From positions 186,001 through 250,000 of the forward strand of contig NZ_JAKIKU010000006.1 of the NCBI RefSeq assembly GCF_023283985.1: a stretch of 64,000 bases of DNA, written 5' to 3'. This DNA is from Shewanella electrodiphila. GTDB taxonomy: Bacteria; Pseudomonadota; Gammaproteobacteria; Enterobacterales; Shewanellaceae. The notes under the pieces are model-generated. The model did not search any database, was not told where the DNA came from, and was given only the letters and a program-made list of their open reading frames with translations. The translations under genes were made by a program, and so were the position numbers. Shown in pieces: positions 55,330-64,000 of the stretch; positions within the stretch are counted from its first letter, which is position 1; the number at the start of each line of letters is the position of its first letter.

Positions 55330-56988
55330 TTAATGTTCTAGCGAACGGAATTTTTCACGTAAGTGATTACGTACACTAATAGCTGTTAAGTTAAGTGTCA
55401 CAATCACAGATACTAATAAGAATGAAGTAGCGTAAACCAGTGGTCTAGCCGCTTCTACGTTAGGACTTTGGAAGCCAACGTCGTAAATATGGAAACCTAA
55501 ATGCATAAACTTACGTTCTAAATGGATAAACGGGAAGTTCATATCTATCGGTAACGTCGGTGCAAGTTTTACCACACCCACTAACATCAATGGCGCGACT
55601 TCACCCGCTGCGCGAGCTACAGCCAAAATAAGGCCTGTCATAATCGCAGGACTTGCCATTGGAATAATAATGCGCCATAAGGTTTCAAACTTTGTCGCAC
55701 CTAACGCTAAACTGCCTTGACGAACTGCACTTGGGATACGGCTTAAGCCTTCCTCAGTAGATACAATCACAACTGGCAATGTCAAAATAGCTAAGGTCAG
55801 TGCAGACCAAATCACACCTGGCGAACCAAATGTCGGTGCAGGTAATGCTTCAGGATAAAATAGCTGATCTAACGAGCCACCAAGCATATAAACAAAGAAG
55901 CCTAAACCAAACACACCGTATACGATAGATGGCACACCCGCTAAGTTAATCACCGCAATACGGATCATCTTAGTAATTGGGCCCTTTTTAGCATATTCAT
56001 GTAAGTAAATCGCGGCAATCACACCAAATGGCGTCACAATCACAGCCATCAGCATCACCATGAACACGGTACCAAAGATAGCTGGGAATACCCCACCTTC
56101 AGTATTCGCTTCACGTGGGTCGTGGCTAACAAAGCGACCTATTCCCACAAACCAATGAACCACTTTATCAAAGCTGTTCATTCGGTTGACATAACTCACA
56201 TCTAAGACTGAATCTAACTTCAAGGTAACTTCTTCACCGCGCATATCACGGATAATGACAGAATCTCTTGCTGCTTCATCACGCAATGCAAACAAGTCTT
56301 TTTCCATCACTAAGTAGTCTTGGTTTAACTGCTCAGCTTGTGCGTCTAAATCTGCTTTTAATTCAGGGGTTAACTTGCCGTCTAACTCTAATCCACGCTC
56401 TTTTAAGCGAAGACGCTCTAGCGCATAGTTAACTGAACCAATTTCAGACTTTTGTAGTTTAAGCGCTTGCTCACCGATATCAACAGAACGTTCAATATGT
56501 TCTTCTAATGACGTTTCGATTTGCTCGCCATCAAGCGATAAACGTTGGCCATCTTCGATAACAGCAACAGGGTAACCATAAAAATTACCATTTTTAGTTC
56601 GCTCAAACATCGCTATATCTTCAGGCTTTTCACGACTAACAATGTCAGTTGCTAAAATCCAGCGGAAATCTAAGCCTACAAACTCACGGTTACCTGTTTT
56701 CACAAGGTAGCGAGTGACAAACTCACCCGGATGTTCATTAAACTTATGACCCGCTGAGATTAAGCGTTCAGTGGGTACTTCTTCACGGTCGTAGATCTCG
56801 CCTATTAGCGTTGATTTAACTCCATTGTTATCTTCAAGTTGCCATTGATAAATGTCAGCAGGCCAGAAGTAACTTAAGCCACGCCAAGCAATCAACAACA
56901 ACAAACCCAGTACTGCAATCAAACTGATACTTACTGCACCACCAGTCATCCATATCCATGGAGATCCTGATTTAACCCACTTACCCAT
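55330..56988 (-). CDS. pstA: Phosphate ABC transporter permease PstA, extended form
   Basis: A 552-residue permease, nearly twice E. coli PstA (296). One N-terminal membrane segment is followed by about 260 extra residues (to about 290) that should lie in the periplasm and include a charged helical stretch (KLTPELKADLDAQAEQL). The C-terminal permease domain has five or six membrane segments and the ABC permease EAA loop (RQGSLALGATKFETLWRIIIP). It pairs with extended PstC. A large periplasmic domain is known in Shewanella and Vibrio; its purpose is unclear. Confidence 0.93.
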   Translation of the reverse strand: MGKWVKSGSPWIWMTGGAVSISLIAVLGLLLLIAWRGLSYFWPADIYQWQLEDNNGVKSTLIGEIYDREEVPTERLISAGHKFNEHPGEFVTRYLVKTGNREFVGLDFRWILATDIVSREKPEDIAMFERTKNGNFYGYPVAVIEDGQRLSLDGEQIETSLEEHIERSVDIGEQALKLQKSEIGSVNYALERLRLKERGLELDGKLTPELKADLDAQAEQLNQDYLVMEKDLFALRDEAARDSVIIRDMRGEEVTLKLDSVLDVSYVNRMNSFDKVVHWFVGIGRFVSHDPREANTEGGVFPAIFGTVFMVMLMAVIVTPFGVIAAIYLHEYAKKGPITKMIRIAVINLAGVPSIVYGVFGLGFFVYMLGGSLDQLFYPEALPAPTFGSPGVIWSALTLAILTLPVVIVSTEEGLSRIPSAVRQGSLALGATKFETLWRIIIPMASPAIMTGLILAVARAAGEVAPLMLVGVVKLAPTLPIDMNFPFIHLERKFMHLGFHIYDVGFQSPNVEAARPLVYATSFLLVSVIVTLNLTAISVRNHLREKFRSLEH

Positions 56989-57046
56989 TGCTCGAACCTC
57001 TCAAAGCGATTGGCGAAATATTAACTATTGTTTTCATCTTCATTCC

Positions 57047-59302
57047 TTAAAGTGAGCTGTAACGTTCACGTAGACGTTGACGTACCACTTCTGCAATGGT
57101 GTTAAAGACAAAGGTAAATACAAACAAAACGAATGCAGCAAGGAACAATACGCGGTAATGCGAACTACCAATGGCTGATTCAGGCATTTCGACAGCAATG
57201 TTCGCGGCTAAGGTACGCATACCCTCAAACACACTCCACTCAAGGATTGCAGTATTACCCGTTGCCATTAATACAATCATGGTTTCACCTACTGCTCGCC
57301 CTAACCCCATCATCACTGCAGAGAAAATACCTGGGCTTGCTGTTAATAAAACCACCCGTGTTAATGTCTGCCAGTTCGTTGCACCTAGTGCTAATGAACC
57401 ATTTGATAGATGACGTGGCACTGAGAAAATCGCATCTTCAGCAATCGAGAAAATCGTTGGAATCACCGCAAAGCCCATCGCAATACCGACAACAAACGCG
57501 TTACGTTGGTCGAAAGTAATCCCTAGCTCATTAGTAATAAATTGACGGGTGTTACCATCAAAGAAGGCGATTTCAATCACTGGGCTGATTTCAAATGAGA
57601 ACCAACCTACAAACAAAATCACTGGGATCAACATGATCTCTTGATATGTTTCAGGTAAACGCTGCTTCCATTTAGCTGGTAACTTGCTCCAAGTAAATGC
57701 GCTGACCAAGATACTGGTTGGCAGTAATGTCAGTAACACTAATATGCCAGGTAAATGGTCTTCGATTAATGGGGCTAACCATAAACCCGCTAAGAAACCT
57801 AAAATTACTGTTGGCAATGCTTCCATAATTTCAATGGTAGGCTTAACAACACTACGCACTTTCGGTGCCATAAAGTAAGCCGTGTAAATCGCACCTGCGA
57901 TAGCAATTGGCACAGCAAATAACATGGCATAAAAAGCCGCTTTCATGGTGCCGAATGCTAAAGGCATTAAGCTTAGTTTTGCTTCAAAATCATCAGAACC
58001 AGATGTTGACTGCCAAACGTACTGTGGCTCAGGGTAACCTTCATACCAAACTTTCTGCCACAATGCGCTCCATGACACTTCAGGATGGTCATTGTCGACA
58101 GCAAAAATATTCAGGCTGTTATTCGCTTCAACGATTAATGCATTTGAGCGAGGGCTGAAGGCCATTTCACCGGGTTGCGCAATATTGAATGTTTCAGTAA
58201 ATAAGTTACGTTGACTGGTGGTATACAGTAGCGATAGTTCGCCCTCTGCACTGACAACAGCAAAACTCTTACGATAAAATTCTGTGGCAATGGTTTGCAC
58301 AGGCGAGTCAATTTCGAAGTCACGAATTTTCTGGTACAAACGACCGTTGCGGCTACTTACCTGAAAATACTGGCTAATTGTGCCATCTTCATAATTAACT
58401 AATACCGAGCTCGCACCCGCTAATAAACTGACGTTAGATACCTTATTGCTGCCATCTTTTACATCAATCACTTGCAGCAAACTTGGCGTATCAGTATCGC
58501 GGATGCTGTAGATAAATATTTTACCTGACGTCGGTAAGATCAATTGGCGATGGTCTGGCGTCATTAATGCAGTGAAAGCCTCTTTTGGTGCATCTTCAAT
58601 CACCGCTAAATCTGAATACCATTCAATTTCTTCGGTCATCATGTTTTCTTCGCCCTCAAGGCGATTCAATTTCCATGCACCGTCATTATCTTGATACGCA
58701 AAGCCAATACGACTATCGATATAATCAAACACCAAATTGTTCAATGGTTGACCTTCGTCGACCATTATCGGTGTTTCACCAAGTGGATAACGTAAACGAG
58801 GCGTAATTGTGCGGACGTTGTCTGGATAAGTCACACCAAAATCAACACCTACAACCAATGCTTCCCCTGAGCTTAACCCCAGTGCAAAACGTTGTTCATT
58901 CGGTTTTGCTTTAGTACTACTTACCACGGTTGCACCCGCCGGTAGAGGAGGATTAAAACTTTGGATTAGTTGTTTACTTGCAACTGAATAAAAATCAACT
59001 TGTCCATCAATTGTCACGCGATAAGCGATTTCATTCTGCTCATCACTACCGACCATTAATGTTGCTACATCCGTATTTTGATAGCTAATGGTTGAAACAG
59101 GCTCAACATCTGCACCATCAAAAATAGGTTTGATAACATACAATAAGTAAAAGAAAATCAACAACAAAGCGACAAAAACCATGGTACCACCCACAGTTAC
59201 TCCGACTTCAGCTGCCTTATCCGTAAATGCTCTTCGATTCGTACGTCTGCTGACAAGCAAACTTTTCGTCTCAGAACCAGGCTGACTTACCTGACTTTCC
59301 AT
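57047..59302 (-). CDS. pstC: Phosphate ABC transporter permease PstC, extended form
   Basis: A 751-residue permease against 319 in E. coli PstC. After one membrane segment (near 35-57) comes an insertion of some 400 residues with repeated beta-type motifs (ADVATLMVGSDEQNEIAYRV, TKAKPNEQRFALGLSSGEAL, LMTPDHRQLILPTSGKIFIY, SVLVNYEDGTISQYF, SFAVVSAEGELSLLY), which looks like a beta-propeller in the periplasm. The permease domain follows, with the EAA loop LSNGSLALGATNWQTLTRVV. It is the first gene of the operon; no pstS precedes it, so the binding protein is encoded elsewhere. A Pho box lies upstream. Confidence 0.93.
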   Translation of the reverse strand: MESQVSQPGSETKSLLVSRRTNRRAFTDKAAEVGVTVGGTMVFVALLLIFFYLLYVIKPIFDGADVEPVSTISYQNTDVATLMVGSDEQNEIAYRVTIDGQVDFYSVASKQLIQSFNPPLPAGATVVSSTKAKPNEQRFALGLSSGEALVVGVDFGVTYPDNVRTITPRLRYPLGETPIMVDEGQPLNNLVFDYIDSRIGFAYQDNDGAWKLNRLEGEENMMTEEIEWYSDLAVIEDAPKEAFTALMTPDHRQLILPTSGKIFIYSIRDTDTPSLLQVIDVKDGSNKVSNVSLLAGASSVLVNYEDGTISQYFQVSSRNGRLYQKIRDFEIDSPVQTIATEFYRKSFAVVSAEGELSLLYTTSQRNLFTETFNIAQPGEMAFSPRSNALIVEANNSLNIFAVDNDHPEVSWSALWQKVWYEGYPEPQYVWQSTSGSDDFEAKLSLMPLAFGTMKAAFYAMLFAVPIAIAGAIYTAYFMAPKVRSVVKPTIEIMEALPTVILGFLAGLWLAPLIEDHLPGILVLLTLLPTSILVSAFTWSKLPAKWKQRLPETYQEIMLIPVILFVGWFSFEISPVIEIAFFDGNTRQFITNELGITFDQRNAFVVGIAMGFAVIPTIFSIAEDAIFSVPRHLSNGSLALGATNWQTLTRVVLLTASPGIFSAVMMGLGRAVGETMIVLMATGNTAILEWSVFEGMRTLAANIAVEMPESAIGSSHYRVLFLAAFVLFVFTFVFNTIAEVVRQRLRERYSSL

Positions 59303-59496
59303 TCAGAACCTCTATAATTAATCGTCAGCGAAATTTCGCTATGATTGTTTAATCCGCTGTGTTACTAAATAAATAGCTGTTTTATTTACCTAAACTGACT
59401 GTTTTTCATTCCCAAGCGAATCGCTGGTTTAAAAAGTTGCAGTTTAGCGAGCTTATATGACATTTTTTGGATGCCAATTTTAATTGGCTGAATTAT

Positions 59497-59514
59497 ATGA
59501 CGTAAATATGACAG
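59497..59514 (-). promoter_or_regulatory. Pho box upstream of pstC
   Basis: The minus strand reads CTGTCATATTTACGTCAT: two 7-base repeats CTGTCAT and ACGTCAT with a 4-base spacer, the layout of a PhoB box (consensus CTGTCAT twice), with two mismatches in the second repeat. A TAAAAT about 14 bases downstream may be the -10. A third half site ATGTCAT lies near 59460. It is about 195 bases from pstC and only about 47 bases from the divergent gcvR start. PhoB binding is inferred. Confidence 0.65.
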
Positions 59515-59560
59515 TAGTGTTACAGCAGATTTATTTGTTAATAATTTGGGAGTTTCAATT

Positions 59561-60067
59561 ATGTTGCGTTATCTCGTCACCTTGCAAGCCCCTGATAGAA
59601 AAGGACTAGTTGAGCAAATAGCAAATGTTATAAGTCGTCACAATGGTAATTGGCTTGATTCAGAAATGCGTCATATAGATGGTATCTTTGCCGCTATATT
59701 ACAGTTAGAAGTTTCTGCATTAAAATGGGACGCCTTGCTAGAAGCATTAGAGTGTATTGACGGACTTAATTGCACTTATTGTAAAACAGGCCATATAGCA
59801 CAGCCAATCAAACGCTTAAGCTTTAATCTGGTTGCTTATGATCGCGAAGGATTAGTGCTTGAAATATCTAATAAAATAAACGCTCTTGGTATTAACATTG
59901 AGCAATTTAGTAGCCAACAGGAAACAGCAAGCCACAGCGGTATTGCCCTCTTCAGAGCAACGATGGGCCTAGGCTTATCTGATCCTAGCCAAGAAGAACA
60001 GTTAACAGAATCACTTTATGAACTGGGTGATGATGTTGTATTAGATAAACTGAGTAAAAGCGCATAA
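59561..60067 (+). CDS. gcvR: GcvR-like tandem ACT-domain protein
   Basis: A 168-residue cytoplasmic protein of two ACT domains, starting LVTLQAPDRKGLVEQIANVI and LSFNLVAYDREGLVLEISNKI. E. coli GcvR (190 residues) binds glycine and GcvA to repress the glycine cleavage operon. The ATG at 59561 has GGGAG eight bases upstream; an in-frame ATG at 59546 lies before the ribosome binding site and is rejected. Similar ACT pairs exist that do not regulate gcv, and no gcv gene is in the window, so the symbol is tentative. Confidence 0.78.
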   Translation: MLRYLVTLQAPDRKGLVEQIANVISRHNGNWLDSEMRHIDGIFAAILQLEVSALKWDALLEALECIDGLNCTYCKTGHIAQPIKRLSFNLVAYDREGLVLEISNKINALGINIEQFSSQQETASHSGIALFRATMGLGLSDPSQEEQLTESLYELGDDVVLDKLSKSA

Positions 60068-60356
60068 AGCTTGCATTATCTGATACGCAAACACGACTAA
60101 TATCCTGCTAAGCCATTCATCTTCAAGCTATATCACCAGCGTATTGGCCAATGCATTCGCTGGTGTTATAAGCATGATTCCAACCGCTTTACCCTCTACT
60201 CACTTCTATACAACCTCGTCTATAGACAAACTTAAAGTTTCATATAAGTGTCATAAACATCAACTGCACTTAACGGCTTATTCAATCTAAAAAACCGTTT
60301 AAATATCCCTACAAGCATCTGTTAGACTAAGCTCAAATGATAAAAACAATGAGTAA

Positions 60357-61178
60357 ATGATGTTAGGAACGCTATCAAAAATGCGCACTCAGCTTGATGA
60401 GCAGAATGAAGTGCAATACAAACTGCCTGTGGGCGATGAAACCATTGACCTTAACCCTTTGATTGGTCAATCACTGACACTAACTCACACGGGCAATATC
60501 TTTTGTTGTAGTTGCGGTAAAAAAACCAAAAAAAGTTATTCACAAGGCCATTGCTACGTTTGCATGTCTAAGCTTGCCAGCTGTGATTTATGCATCATGA
60601 AGCCTGAAACTTGCCACTTTGATAAGGGGACTTGCCGCGAACCTGAATGGGCTCAAACTCACTGTTTTGTTCCTCATTATGTTTACCTATCAAATACCTC
60701 AGGGATCAAGGTTGGTATCACCCGCTACACTCAAATTCCAACGCGTTGGATAGATCAAGGCGCAACCCAGGGCTTACCTATCATTAAAGTTTCCACTCGC
60801 CAACTCTCTGGTTTAGTGGAAGTTGAGTTAGCTAAACTGATCAACGATAAAACGAATTGGCAAGCCATGCTCAAAGGCAATAATGAGGATGTGGATCTCA
60901 TCGAGATGGCGAATCAATTAATCCCAGTTATTGAAGAGCGCTTATTAGAAATTAAGCAGCAGAACCCAGATTTTGTCATTGAACGTTTGGATAACTCAAT
61001 TCAAGGAATTAAATTCCCAATCACTGAGTTCCCTAAAAAAGTGAAATCACATAACTTTGATAAAACGCCTGAAGTCACTGGTATTTTGCAAGGAATTAAA
61101 GGCCAATACCTGATCTTTGATACTGGTGTCATTAACATTCGTAAGTTTGGTTCTTATGAAGTGGATGTTTCTGTCTAG
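60357..61178 (+). CDS. DUF2797 family protein
   Basis: A 273-residue DUF2797 protein of unknown function. Its N-terminal third is cysteine-rich, with CCSCGKKTKKSYSQGHCYVC, CDLC and further Cys/His residues fitting two zinc sites. Next comes HYVYLSNTSGIKVGITR ending in an Arg, which resembles the core of the GIY-YIG nuclease fold. The remaining residues are mixed alpha/beta. Two adjacent ATG codons are possible starts. A perfect terminator follows. DNA or RNA binding is a guess from the zinc sites. Confidence 0.82.
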   Translation: MMLGTLSKMRTQLDEQNEVQYKLPVGDETIDLNPLIGQSLTLTHTGNIFCCSCGKKTKKSYSQGHCYVCMSKLASCDLCIMKPETCHFDKGTCREPEWAQTHCFVPHYVYLSNTSGIKVGITRYTQIPTRWIDQGATQGLPIIKVSTRQLSGLVEVELAKLINDKTNWQAMLKGNNEDVDLIEMANQLIPVIEERLLEIKQQNPDFVIERLDNSIQGIKFPITEFPKKVKSHNFDKTPEVTGILQGIKGQYLIFDTGVINIRKFGSYEVDVSV

Positions 61179-61196
61179 CACAAGTCAGTATATGAC

Positions 61197-61231
61197 TAAA
61201 AAGGCCGTTGATAACAATCAACGGCCTTTTT
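61197..61231. terminator. Bidirectional terminator after DUF2797
   Basis: Perfect 15-pair stem AAAAAGGCCGTTGAT/ATCAACGGCCTTTTT with loop AACA, between the convergent DUF2797 and DUF4136 genes. Confidence 0.93.
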
Positions 61232-61269
61232 ATTTTGTAGCATGAAACCAGATGATTTACCCGATAACA

Positions 61270-61848
61270 TTACATAACATGATTCGGGATTGAATTAAGC
61301 ATCATCGAAGTGAGTTTATCAAAACGTTGCTCTCTATCTTCAACCGGTCTATCGGTATCAGTAAAGCCTTGCGCTAGGACCTTCCACACTGGTTGAATAC
61401 TATTGGGATTGAATAACGCCACCAGCACAGAGCCTTTTTCATAATCGTCATCAACGCCTTTGGTAGATAAGCCTGCCACTAATCCCGCGCGTTTCATAAT
61501 TTCTTTATCACTGATTTCAGACTCTAATGCCATACCAAAGCCCAATATAAGACTTGGAGACTGATCAGCCGACACATAATGATAACCCTTAGCATTCATT
61601 ATTTTAGTAATCGATTGACGCATATGTCTGACTAACTCAGCATCATCTATCTTATTTGCACTATGGACAGTAAACATCGTTGGATGCCAACTAAAGGTTT
61701 TAGCATGTTCTGAAATCATGCCTAAATCACCTGAAGTCACCATAGTAATGCGACTTGGGACAGGATCGATTATTGTTTCATTACTTGCACAACCGCTTAT
61801 TAATACGGCAACTAAGCTTATCCATAAACACCATTGTTTATTTATCAT
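61270..61848 (-). CDS. DUF4136 family lipoprotein
   Basis: A 192-residue lipoprotein: signal peptide with lipobox LISGC near residue 20, Asn two residues after Cys+1 Ala-Ser, so an outer-membrane destination is likely. The mature part has the DUF4136 pattern: TFSWHPT strand, HMRQSITKIMNAKGYHYVSADQSPSLILGFGMA, and the strand-rich GSVLVALFNP..QPVWKVLAQGF. Function is unknown. Monocistronic, sharing a terminator with the convergent DUF2797 gene. Confidence 0.85.
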   Translation of the reverse strand: MINKQWCLWISLVAVLISGCASNETIIDPVPSRITMVTSGDLGMISEHAKTFSWHPTMFTVHSANKIDDAELVRHMRQSITKIMNAKGYHYVSADQSPSLILGFGMALESEISDKEIMKRAGLVAGLSTKGVDDDYEKGSVLVALFNPNSIQPVWKVLAQGFTDTDRPVEDREQRFDKLTSMMLNSIPNHVM

Positions 61849-62167
61849 TTATCCGTTAATCCTATAATCAGAAACTGGCAAGTACCGCACAGGCAAGCAC
61901 AATCGGTATAAAGCGCGAACTCTCGCATCAAAATTAATTTAACATATGAACCCTAACCTAACCTGACTCAAATTTAATAACAACAAATCCGAATATTTAA
62001 AGTATATTTTAAACACTTGAGAACAAATATTAAAAACACTTCCAACCACTTCGCCACATTTGTAACTCAGCAAAATCGATATAAATGCACTTTTTGCTTG
62101 TTCACTATGGGATAACGGCTAAAATGCAGGCCTGATAAAAAATTTCCGATTAAGAAAAACTCAATTT
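61849..62167. other. Intergenic stretch without a recognised gene
   Basis: AT-rich DNA between the divergent DUF4136 and LysE-type genes; it should hold both promoters. I see no RNA gene or repeat. Confidence 0.5.
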
Positions 62168-62764
62168 ATGGAACTCGTCATTACCATTGCATTATTTGCC
62201 TTTTCTGCAGGTATTACTCCTGGTCCAAACAACATAATGTTGATGACTTCAGGGGTCAATTTTGGTGTAAAAAGCAGTATTCCACACTTATTGGGCATCA
62301 TTGTTGGTTTCCCGAGTATGGTGCTTGCTATAGGACTTGGTCTTAGTGCTGTGTTTCAAGCTTACCCTGTCGCTCACCAAGTCATTAAAGTAGCCGGTAT
62401 TATCTATTTACTGTATCTGTCTTGGTTAATTGCCAATAGCTCAAGTAATTTAGAAGGCAAGAAAACAGTCAAACCGTTTAACTTTTTTCAAGCTGCCGCG
62501 TTTCAATGGGTCAACCCAAAAGGTTGGATTATGGCCGTGGGCGCTATCGCGACATTTACTAACATTCAGCAGCCGTTGGCACCACAAATTATCACCATTG
62601 CAGTGGTGTTTTTCTTTGTCGCACTCCCTTGCGCGTCCATTTGGTTAAGTTTTGGGATTGGACTGAAAAAATTACTTAAAAATGCTCGTCAGCAACGCAT
62701 CTTTAATATCAGCATGGCATTATTATTAGTGCTATCCATCATACCTATGGTGCTACCTAATTAA
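62168..62764 (+). CDS. LysE/RhtB family amino-acid exporter
   Basis: A 198-residue inner-membrane protein with five or six membrane segments. The N-terminal family signature is SAGITPGPNNIMLMTSGVNFG, followed by GIIVGFPSMVLAIGLGLS and QWVNPKGWIMAVGA. The family exports amino acids such as lysine, homoserine, threonine or cysteine; the substrate here cannot be told. It is followed after 51 bases by a DUF1415 gene on the same strand. Confidence 0.9.
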   Translation: MELVITIALFAFSAGITPGPNNIMLMTSGVNFGVKSSIPHLLGIIVGFPSMVLAIGLGLSAVFQAYPVAHQVIKVAGIIYLLYLSWLIANSSSNLEGKKTVKPFNFFQAAAFQWVNPKGWIMAVGAIATFTNIQQPLAPQIITIAVVFFFVALPCASIWLSFGIGLKKLLKNARQQRIFNISMALLLVLSIIPMVLPN

Positions 62765-62815
62765 CGCGTCGCCAAATAGTCATCAATATATCAAGAGCAA
62801 CCAGCAGGAAGTCAG

Positions 62816-63367
62816 ATGTCAGAATTAACCGAATACCACATTGAAACGGCTAACTGGGTCAGTAAAGTGATCATGAAATATAATATTTGCCCGTTTGCCC
62901 GCCGCGAAGTCGAGCGCAACAGTATTCGTTATTTTTGCAGTGAGCAGACCAAAGTCAAACAAGTGATGAAAGACTTTCTCAGCGAATGTCAGTTTTTAGA
63001 CAACAATCCAGACGTTGAAACCACATTGTTTATCATGCCCCGTGGCTTTGAAGGGTTTTACAGTTATCTTGATATCGTTGACTTAGCTAATGACAAATTA
63101 TTTGAACATGAGTATGAAGGGGTTTATCAACTGGCAAGCTTTCACCCTGACTACTGTTTTGAAGGCGAACCACAAGATAGTGCAGCTAATTACACTAATC
63201 GCTCACCTTATCCAACAATTCATATTATTCGCGAAGCCAGTATGGAAGCAGCACTAGCAGAATATGATGAACCCGAAACCATTCCTGAGCGCAATATTGC
63301 TTTTGCTGAGCGAAAAGGCAGTGATTTTTTTACTGCATTATTAAAACAATGTCAGGTCAATAAATAA
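62816..63367 (+). CDS. DUF1415 family protein
   Basis: A 183-residue DUF1415 protein, function unknown. The family pattern KYNICPFARREVERNSIRYF near the N terminus and the later SFHPDYCFEG...NRSPYPTIHIIREASM are clear. It has no signal peptide or membrane segment, so it is cytoplasmic. GGAAGTCAG upstream of the ATG provides a ribosome binding site. It probably shares a transcript with the LysE-type exporter. Confidence 0.88.
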   Translation: MSELTEYHIETANWVSKVIMKYNICPFARREVERNSIRYFCSEQTKVKQVMKDFLSECQFLDNNPDVETTLFIMPRGFEGFYSYLDIVDLANDKLFEHEYEGVYQLASFHPDYCFEGEPQDSAANYTNRSPYPTIHIIREASMEAALAEYDEPETIPERNIAFAERKGSDFFTALLKQCQVNK

Positions 63368-63485
63368 CAGACATAGGTAGCCGATATAGGTAGCTGATAT
63401 AGTTGCAGATATAGATAACAAGGATAAACCTAAAGAGAATGAGTCAGGGTAAGTAATCGGTGAAGTTCAACTTAAGAGTATCAAA

Positions 63486-64000
63486 TTGAAAAATCCACAA
63501 TCGATACTGGGTCAAACCGGTATGCTATTTTTTCTCGTCATTATTAGCGCATTTCCGCCATTGACTATTGACTTGTATTTACCTGCTTTGCCCACCATGG
63601 TTGAGGCGTTAAACACTAATCAATCTATGGTCAACTTAACCCTGAGTAGTTACTTTGTCACCTATGCCACGGGTCTACTTTTTTGGGGACCACTAAGTGA
63701 AAAGTTCGGTAGAAAACCCATTTTACTCATCGGTATCTGTGGTTACATTCTTGCGAGTATTGGTTGTGCGCTTTCAGCTAATATTGAACAACTTATTGGT
63801 GTTAGAGTCTTACAGGCATTTGCAGCCAGTGCTGTCACTGTGGTTGCCACTGCCATTGTAAAAGACAGTTTTACTGGTCGAGAGCGCGAGAAAATCATGG
63901 CCACCATCATGTCTTTAGTGATCATCGCCCCCATGGTTGCGCCAGTGATTGGCGCTTTTTTGCTTCAAATAGCCTCATGGCGGATGATGTTCGTAGTGCT
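63486..64000 (+). CDS. Bcr/CflA family multidrug efflux MFS transporter (3' end beyond window)
   Basis: The first 171 codons of a 12-segment drug:proton antiporter; the frame is open at the right edge. Visible are TM1 with FPPLTIDLYLPALPTM, the family motif TLSSYFVTYATGLLFWGPLSEKFGRKP (motif A loop) and the R-V-L-Q-A-F region of TM4 followed by KDSFTGREREKIMAT. The start is a TTG at 63486 with AAGAG seven bases upstream; the next in-frame ATG (63522) would cut into the first membrane segment. Substrates of the family include bicyclomycin and sulfonamides. Confidence 0.88.
   Translation, partial: MKNPQSILGQTGMLFFLVIISAFPPLTIDLYLPALPTMVEALNTNQSMVNLTLSSYFVTYATGLLFWGPLSEKFGRKPILLIGICGYILASIGCALSANIEQLIGVRVLQAFAASAVTVVATAIVKDSFTGREREKIMATIMSLVIIAPMVAPVIGAFLLQIASWRMMFVV

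Overview
The window looks like a chromosomal segment of a marine gammaproteobacterium, most probably Shewanella or a close relative. The grounds are the Lon-like protease/fabA/rmf block, a four-gene ole (long-chain olefin) cluster in the order A-B-C-D, a DUF3466 protein with a GlyGly-CTERM-like tail, PstA and PstC with very large extra domains, and lapG/lapD next to an exopolysaccharide operon. The sequence is AT-rich and shows no phage, transposase, integron or CRISPR. Taxonomy is inferred from gene content only.

Layout: 1-2057 holds the start of a secD (running off the left edge) and a secreted protein of unknown function. 2272-3129 holds one intact tRNA-Ser(UGA) with its promoter, followed downstream by six decaying tandem units, each made of a tRNA 3' half plus an intrinsic terminator. 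3333-5913 is the Lon-like protease, fabA (with a FabR-type operator inside its promoter) and rmf. 6113-12370 is a leftward unit rlmKL - thioredoxin-fold protein - uup - DUF3466. 12654-13284 is an array of five identical initiator tRNA genes behind one strong promoter.

13699-33085 is the dominant system: a 17-gene leftward exopolysaccharide operon that starts with a JUMPstart/ops element (RfaH recruitment site) 42 bases before ugd and ends at galU and its terminator. It encodes precursor supply (Ugd, GalU), a lipid-linked initiating transferase, four further glycosyltransferases, pyruvyl- and acyl-type decoration enzymes, Wzx, two Wzy/WaaL-like proteins, a short export protein paired with an outer-membrane beta-barrel, a Wzc-type tyrosine kinase and its PHP-type phosphatase. 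The promoter-distal half has the order of Vibrio vpsL-M-N-O-P-Q. Running the other way are lapG, lapD (a degenerate GGDEF/EAL c-di-GMP receptor) and a small secreted protein, without the large adhesin and type I secretion genes that often accompany lapDG. Matrix polysaccharide and adhesin release may therefore be controlled side by side.

37072-64000 is mostly housekeeping and metabolic: methionine gamma-lyase, a maltose acetyltransferase-like gene, oleABCD, a methyltransferase, a lipoprotein, M20 peptidase, YajD, DUF502, a MOT1-type transporter, phoU-pstBAC with a Pho box upstream but no pstS, a GcvR-like ACT protein, DUF2797, a DUF4136 lipoprotein, a LysE-type exporter, DUF1415 and the start of a Bcr/CflA transporter cut by the right edge. 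Functions are assigned by recognising family motifs by eye; no database search was run.
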